Assembly: GCA_001805375.1 (NCBI GenBank)
Contig: MHFY01000105.1
Coordinates: forward strand, 1 to 22,294
Direction of reading: 5' to 3'
DNA: 22,294 nt
Origin: Omnitrophica WOR_2 bacterium GWA2_47_8
Lineage (GTDB): Bacteria; Omnitrophota; Gorgyraeia; Zapsychrales; GWA2-47-8
The notes below the pieces were generated by a model. The model was given only the letters and a program-made list of their open reading frames with translations. It was not told the DNA's origin and did not search any database. Below are positions 18,936 through 22,294 of the stretch, in pieces (within the stretch, counting starts at the first letter, position 1; every line of letters starts with the position of its first letter). A program made the translations under genes and the position numbers.

Positions 18936-20720
18936 ATGCGAACCCACTCTCTGAATACCGTCACCCACTACGCCCGCGTAACCCTCAATCGTTTTCCTCT
19001 TTCCATATTATCCGGTATTTGTTTTACCATGGCAATGATAAGTATTGTCGAAAGTCACGAGAATGCATGGCAAAACCTTAGAGGTTTAAGTCATTTAGCC
19101 ATGGTCAGCGCGTTAGGCATTCCTTTGTTTTTTGCGCTGGCTGTTTTTATAGAGGATCAGGAATGGGAACCCATCCGCCGGGCGGCATTGCAGGCAAGCG
19201 GGTTTCTGGTATTGGCTGTGTTTTATTTCTTTTGGCTGCCTAACACGGATCACAGTGGACCCTATTACCGGTATTCCATGTTCAACGCCGCTGTCCATCT
19301 TTTGGTCGCCGTTGCTCCGTTTTTGTTTTTGAATAATTACCGCAACGCGTTTTGGCAATACAATAAAAGTTTATTCCTTAGATTTATCGAATCGATGATC
19401 TATTCGGTGACATTGTATGTCGGCCTGGCTTTGGCTATCGTCGCTTTGAATTATCTTTTTAATTTGAAGATCGATGAGAAATTTTATGCGCATCTTTGGT
19501 TTATCGTGGTCGGTACGTTTAATACCTGGTTTTTCTTAGCCGGTGTTCCCCAAAATATCCGCGGGCTGGAACAGGTTTATGATTATCCCAAAGGGTTAAA
19601 GGTCTTTACGCAATTTATATTGATCCCGTTATTGACGATATACTTGATCATTTTGTATCTTTATCTGGGAAAGATAATCTTGCAATGGGACCTGCCTAGG
19701 GGCGGGGTTTCATGGTTTGTGATCGCCGCGTCCACGTTTGGAATTTTGTCTTTGCTTTTGGTCTATCCGATATCCGAAAAGAACGAGAACACCTGGATCA
19801 AGACCTACGCCCGGTATTTTTATTTGGCGCTTTTCCCTTTGATCATGCTTATGGCATTTGCCATCGGCCGGCGGATTTTTGATTACGGGATAACCGTGGA
19901 GCGGTATTTTGTCCTGATCTTCACGGTCTGGCTGTCGGTGATCGCGGTTTGTTTTACCGTCAATCCTAAAACGAATATTAAGATCATCCCTTTGTCGCTG
20001 ATGCTTTTGTTCGCGGCAACCCTGTTTGGACCTTGGGGCGCATTGGAAGTTTCAAAATCCAGCCAAATGAGCCGGCTTAAAAAATATCTCATTGCCGGAG
20101 AAATGTTTAAAAGCGGTAAACTTAATAAAGCAACAGCTCTGGTTCTATCCAAAAAAGATGTGATGAGCATTTCATCGATCCTTCAATATCTGCACAGCAC
20201 ATACGGACTTGAGATCTTAACTCCTTGGCTTTCCGAAGAACTAAAGCCTGAATATAAAGAGCCGTCCGCTTTTCTTTGGCAATACCTCGGCTTAAAGTAT
20301 GTCTATCCTTATGAGGGAGTAGATGACCGGCAGAGTTTTTATTTCGGTTCGCATCTCAACGGAGAGGTCCAGACGATCAGCGGGTTTGATTATCTCTCCG
20401 AGGTGAATAACCTGCATAAAGAAATACCGCAAATCATAAAAATTGCTCCCGGGGACGTTATCTTGACCCTCAAGGGAGAAAGTTTAAGAGTAGCTTTTAA
20501 AGGCGAAGAAATGACAATCGCATTAAGACCCCTGATTGAACCTTCCTCTGATAGCAACCAATGGTATAACTATGATGTCCCGATAGAAAAAATGACTGTG
20601 GATGCTGAAGGTAAAAATCTTAAAGTGAAAGTCTTTATTACTTATATCCAAGGGGTCGCTGCCGCAAAAGAATATTCTTTGGGTTCTTTAGCGGCCCGAG
20701 TTTTATTAAAAGTGAAATAA
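18936..20720 (+). CDS. DUF4153 family multi-pass membrane protein
   Basis: A 594-residue protein with some ten or more hydrophobic segments through about residue 370 and a soluble C-terminal part of about 220 residues. The block L-P-R-G-G-V-S-W-F-V-I-A-A-S followed by F-G-I-L-S-L-L-L-V-Y-P-I is the part I associate with DUF4153 proteins. The C-terminal part contains S-G-F-D-Y-L-S-E-V-N and strand-rich charged sequence. No biochemical function is known to me for this family. It has its own near-consensus promoter and a probable leaderless start, and it is followed by a long structured gap with terminators, so it appears to be a single-gene unit. Confidence 0.85.
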   Translation: MRTHSLNTVTHYARVTLNRFPLSILSGICFTMAMISIVESHENAWQNLRGLSHLAMVSALGIPLFFALAVFIEDQEWEPIRRAALQASGFLVLAVFYFFWLPNTDHSGPYYRYSMFNAAVHLLVAVAPFLFLNNYRNAFWQYNKSLFLRFIESMIYSVTLYVGLALAIVALNYLFNLKIDEKFYAHLWFIVVGTFNTWFFLAGVPQNIRGLEQVYDYPKGLKVFTQFILIPLLTIYLIILYLYLGKIILQWDLPRGGVSWFVIAASTFGILSLLLVYPISEKNENTWIKTYARYFYLALFPLIMLMAFAIGRRIFDYGITVERYFVLIFTVWLSVIAVCFTVNPKTNIKIIPLSLMLLFAATLFGPWGALEVSKSSQMSRLKKYLIAGEMFKSGKLNKATALVLSKKDVMSISSILQYLHSTYGLEILTPWLSEELKPEYKEPSAFLWQYLGLKYVYPYEGVDDRQSFYFGSHLNGEVQTISGFDYLSEVNNLHKEIPQIIKIAPGDVILTLKGESLRVAFKGEEMTIALRPLIEPSSDSNQWYNYDVPIEKMTVDAEGKNLKVKVFITYIQGVAAAKEYSLGSLAARVLLKVK

Positions 20721-20790
20721 GCCGCGTCGATTACGGGTCTTGCTAAAATTTTTCTTGCCAAAGCCTTAATTCTTTTATATATTGAAATCA

Positions 20791-20856
20791 CTGCAGGTGA
20801 GGCTCTTTTCCAACTCCAAAAGCCTCAACCTGTGTCACTTGAAGTATCACTCACAC
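20791..20856 (+). ncRNA. Structured region, candidate 3' UTR or small RNA
   Basis: The 287-bp gap at 20721-21007 has no gene. CAGGTGAGGCT (20794-20804) pairs with AGCCTCAACCTG (20821-20832) with one bulged base, and GTGT (20832-20835) can pair with ACAC (20853-20856) around a small ACTT-G-AAGT hairpin. The strong terminator at 20857 follows directly, the shape of an independent small RNA or a leader-type element. It does not match a riboswitch or housekeeping RNA consensus that I know. Confidence 0.35.
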
Positions 20857-20892
20857 GCCGGAAAGGGTACCCGCTCTTTCCGGCATTTTTTT
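20857..20892 (+). terminator. Strong rho-independent terminator
   Basis: GCCGGAAAG (20857-20865) and CTTTCCGGC (20876-20884) form a perfect 9-bp stem with a 10-nt loop, followed by A and seven T (20886-20892). It ends transcription 137 bp after the DUF4153 stop. Confidence 0.9.
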
Positions 20893-20924
20893 GGTTTGGG
20901 CCTTCTGGCGCCAAACCATCTTTT
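20893..20924 (+). terminator. Second, tandem hairpin with short T run
   Basis: GGTTTGG-GCC (20893-20902) pairs with GGC-CCAAACC (20907-20917, one bulged G) around a TTCT loop, followed by ATC and TTTT (20921-20924). Probably a backup terminator. Confidence 0.6.
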
Positions 20925-21007
20925 AAATAGATAATTTAAAAGGATGCACAAATTCTTTTCCCAAGTTCTGTTTTTAATGTAAACTAAATTATCAAAAAGG
21001 AGGCACT

Positions 21008-21856
21008 ATGTTTTTTCGGAATGCATTGAAAGGCCTTTTAATATTTGTTATGACTGTGTTTCCCTATCCCGCCTTTGCTCAGCTTAATTTAGATAAACTT
21101 CCCGAAGTGGATGTCCTCAAGGTAAAGAATCTTTTAGAAAAACTCGCGCCCTTGATCGAGGAACGGGATAAAAAAGAAAATCTCGCCACCTTAAGATTTG
21201 CCGAGCTTTATGAACCGTTAAATGAGGAAGAGAAAGCCTTTTTACAAAGTTTTCAGGACATCGACGCCAAAGAGGCCGGGGTCAAGATCCCGTACCGCGG
21301 GCTCGCGACCGGTGAAGAAGACCTGGCGGTTATTAAAGGGCAGATCGTCACAAAGAGGGAAGTGAATGAGAAAAAAGAAAGTAAAGCAACCAATGAGACT
21401 AAAGAATTACCTCCGCAATTTTTGCCCAAAGATGTGTATGAGGCCTATCTGCGCCTGACGGAGGCCATGAACTATGATATCAGCAGAAAAGTCCTGGTTG
21501 AATCAGGATACCGTTCCAGCGCGTATCAATTGTACCTTTTTATTTATTATCTTAAGAATCATGAGTATTCCATGCGGGAGACGGTCAAGTTTGTCACGCT
21601 TCCCGGCTACAGCGAACACGGGGCGCCTAAATTTCAGGCCATTGATTTTATTAATGCCGACGGGATCAATGGGGAAGATAACCCGGAGGAATTTGAGGCC
21701 CTGGATGAGTATAAATGGCTTTTGACGAACGGAGAAAAATTCGGATTCATTCTTTCGTACCCTAAAGATGCCGCGGGCGGGATCACCTTCGAACCGTGGC
21801 ACTGGCGTTACGAAAGCGATAAAGATAAAAGCCTGCCCAAGGATAACCCCCTCTAA
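21008..21856 (+). CDS. Exported VanY-type D-alanyl-D-alanine carboxypeptidase
   Basis: Zinc peptidase that trims the peptidoglycan stem peptide, predicted periplasmic. The signal peptide ends P-A-F-A before Q-L-N (residue 24). A charged helical region (about 30-135) precedes the VanY domain: S-G-Y-R-S-S (167-172), Y-S-E-H-G...F-Q-A-I-D-F with zinc ligands His204 and Asp213, and E-P-W-H-W-R-Y with catalytic Glu262 and ligand His265. The S-x-H to Asp spacing has two extra residues compared with the usual S-x-H-x2-G-x-A-x-D, and the Gly is replaced. AAGGAGG at 20997-21003 gives a strong start; TTCCCA (20958-20963) and TAAACT (20980-20985) may be its promoter. The next gene follows after 5 bp. 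Confidence 0.9.
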   Translation: MFFRNALKGLLIFVMTVFPYPAFAQLNLDKLPEVDVLKVKNLLEKLAPLIEERDKKENLATLRFAELYEPLNEEEKAFLQSFQDIDAKEAGVKIPYRGLATGEEDLAVIKGQIVTKREVNEKKESKATNETKELPPQFLPKDVYEAYLRLTEAMNYDISRKVLVESGYRSSAYQLYLFIYYLKNHEYSMRETVKFVTLPGYSEHGAPKFQAIDFINADGINGEDNPEEFEALDEYKWLLTNGEKFGFILSYPKDAAGGITFEPWHWRYESDKDKSLPKDNPL

Positions 21857-21861
21857 GAATT

Positions 21862-22294
21862 ATGGACATCTATAACGCCGTCAGCTTTGCCGGGATCTTC
21901 GTTTTAATTGTTGTGGCGCTTTTTCTTTCTGAAAACCGTAAGGAAGTCAATTGGCAAGTGGTCATTTGGGGCGTGGGGATACAGATGTTGTTGGCGCTTT
22001 TTCTTTTTGTGTTCCCGGTGGGCGTTAAGATATTTATCTTTATTAATGATCTTGTCGTCAATATCCTGGAAGCTTCGTTCGCCGGCGCGAAATTCGTTTT
22101 TGGGCCTTTGGCCTTGCCTCCCGGCGCGGTGGGGGAGAACGGCGAGCAGTCGTTAGGGTTTATTCTGGCGTTCCAGGCGTTCCCTACCATTATCTTTTTC
22201 TCGGCCCTCATGGGCATTCTTTATTATTTTGATATCATCCCGCGGGTCATCCGTTTCTTTTCCCGTTTATTCACAAGATTGATGCGCATCTCCG
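21862..22294 (+). CDS. Concentrative nucleoside transporter (CNT), partial at window end
   Basis: The first 144 codons of a NupC-type nucleoside importer, which couples uptake to a proton or sodium gradient. TM1 (about 7-23) is followed by the family signature S-E-N-R-K-E-V-N-W-Q-V-V-I-W-G, then G-I-Q-M-L-L-A-L-F-L-F, G-A-K-F-V-F-G, and the conserved F-Q-A-F-P-T-I-I-F-F-S-A-L-M-G-I-L-Y-Y. The frame is open to the last base, so the gene continues beyond the window, missing roughly two thirds of the usual length of about 400 residues. ATG 21862 lies 5 bp after the carboxypeptidase stop with no Shine-Dalgarno site of its own, so it is probably co-transcribed and coupled. Confidence 0.9.
   Translation, partial: MDIYNAVSFAGIFVLIVVALFLSENRKEVNWQVVIWGVGIQMLLALFLFVFPVGVKIFIFINDLVVNILEASFAGAKFVFGPLALPPGAVGENGEQSLGFILAFQAFPTIIFFSALMGILYYFDIIPRVIRFFSRLFTRLMRIS

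Noticed and set aside
20791..20892. Signal recognition particle RNA or a known riboswitch
   Set aside because: The conserved SRP loop sequence and the riboswitch cores that I know are absent, and the element lies after a gene with a terminator rather than before a start codon.

Overview
The window looks like chromosomal DNA from a diderm (Gram-negative-type) bacterium. Support for two membranes comes from a YnbE-type lipoprotein, a YdbL-type periplasmic protein and an AsmA-like membrane-anchored protein, which together form an envelope bridge system in other diderms. Gene style (moderate GC, many conserved hypotheticals, short gaps, many genes without a Shine-Dalgarno site) reminds me of uncultured lineages such as Omnitrophota. 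That placement is an inference from style, not from a marker gene. I found no tRNA, rRNA, CRISPR array, insertion sequence or phage gene.

Layout. (1) 1-3404: the tail of a possible upstream gene, a small Cys-containing ORF, then a ferrous-iron operon: feoB, an 8-Cys small protein and a DtxR-FeoA fusion regulator, chained by start/stop overlaps and closed by a terminator. (2) 3416-4712: a YkgJ-like metal-binding protein, then the only minus-strand gene, an AT-rich membrane protein of unknown function. (3) 4889-7948: an exported PQQ-type sugar (sorbosone-like) dehydrogenase overlapping an HD-GYP c-di-GMP phosphodiesterase with an extracytoplasmic sensor, then a YaeQ-like protein. (4) 8082-9888: ssb and a DEAD-box RNA helicase, separated by three strong hairpins. 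(5) 9901-13115: a membrane MORN/YwqK protein, an exported glutathione peroxidase, and a compact YdbH-YnbE-YdbL-like locus split by a 140-bp palindromic element. (6) 13132-16162: a run of mostly hypothetical genes that includes an Smr-domain protein, a DgkA/UdpK kinase and a response regulator with an insertion. (7) 16282-18927: an exported cyclophilin, a zinc-ribbon membrane protein that appears to start at CTG, SlyD, a Nudix hydrolase and an alpha/beta hydrolase. (8) 18936-22294: a DUF4153 membrane protein with a consensus promoter and probably a leaderless transcript, a structured intergenic region with two terminators, an exported VanY-type carboxypeptidase and the start of a concentrative nucleoside transporter cut by the window edge.

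The two best leads are the compact YdbH/YnbE/YdbL-like envelope locus (11398-13115) and the feoB / 8-Cys protein / DtxR-FeoA operon (321-3336). Secondary leads are the CTG-initiated zinc-ribbon gene, promoters whose -10 box sits 7 nt before the start codon, the structured region at 20791-20892, and a set of palindromic repeats in the gaps.
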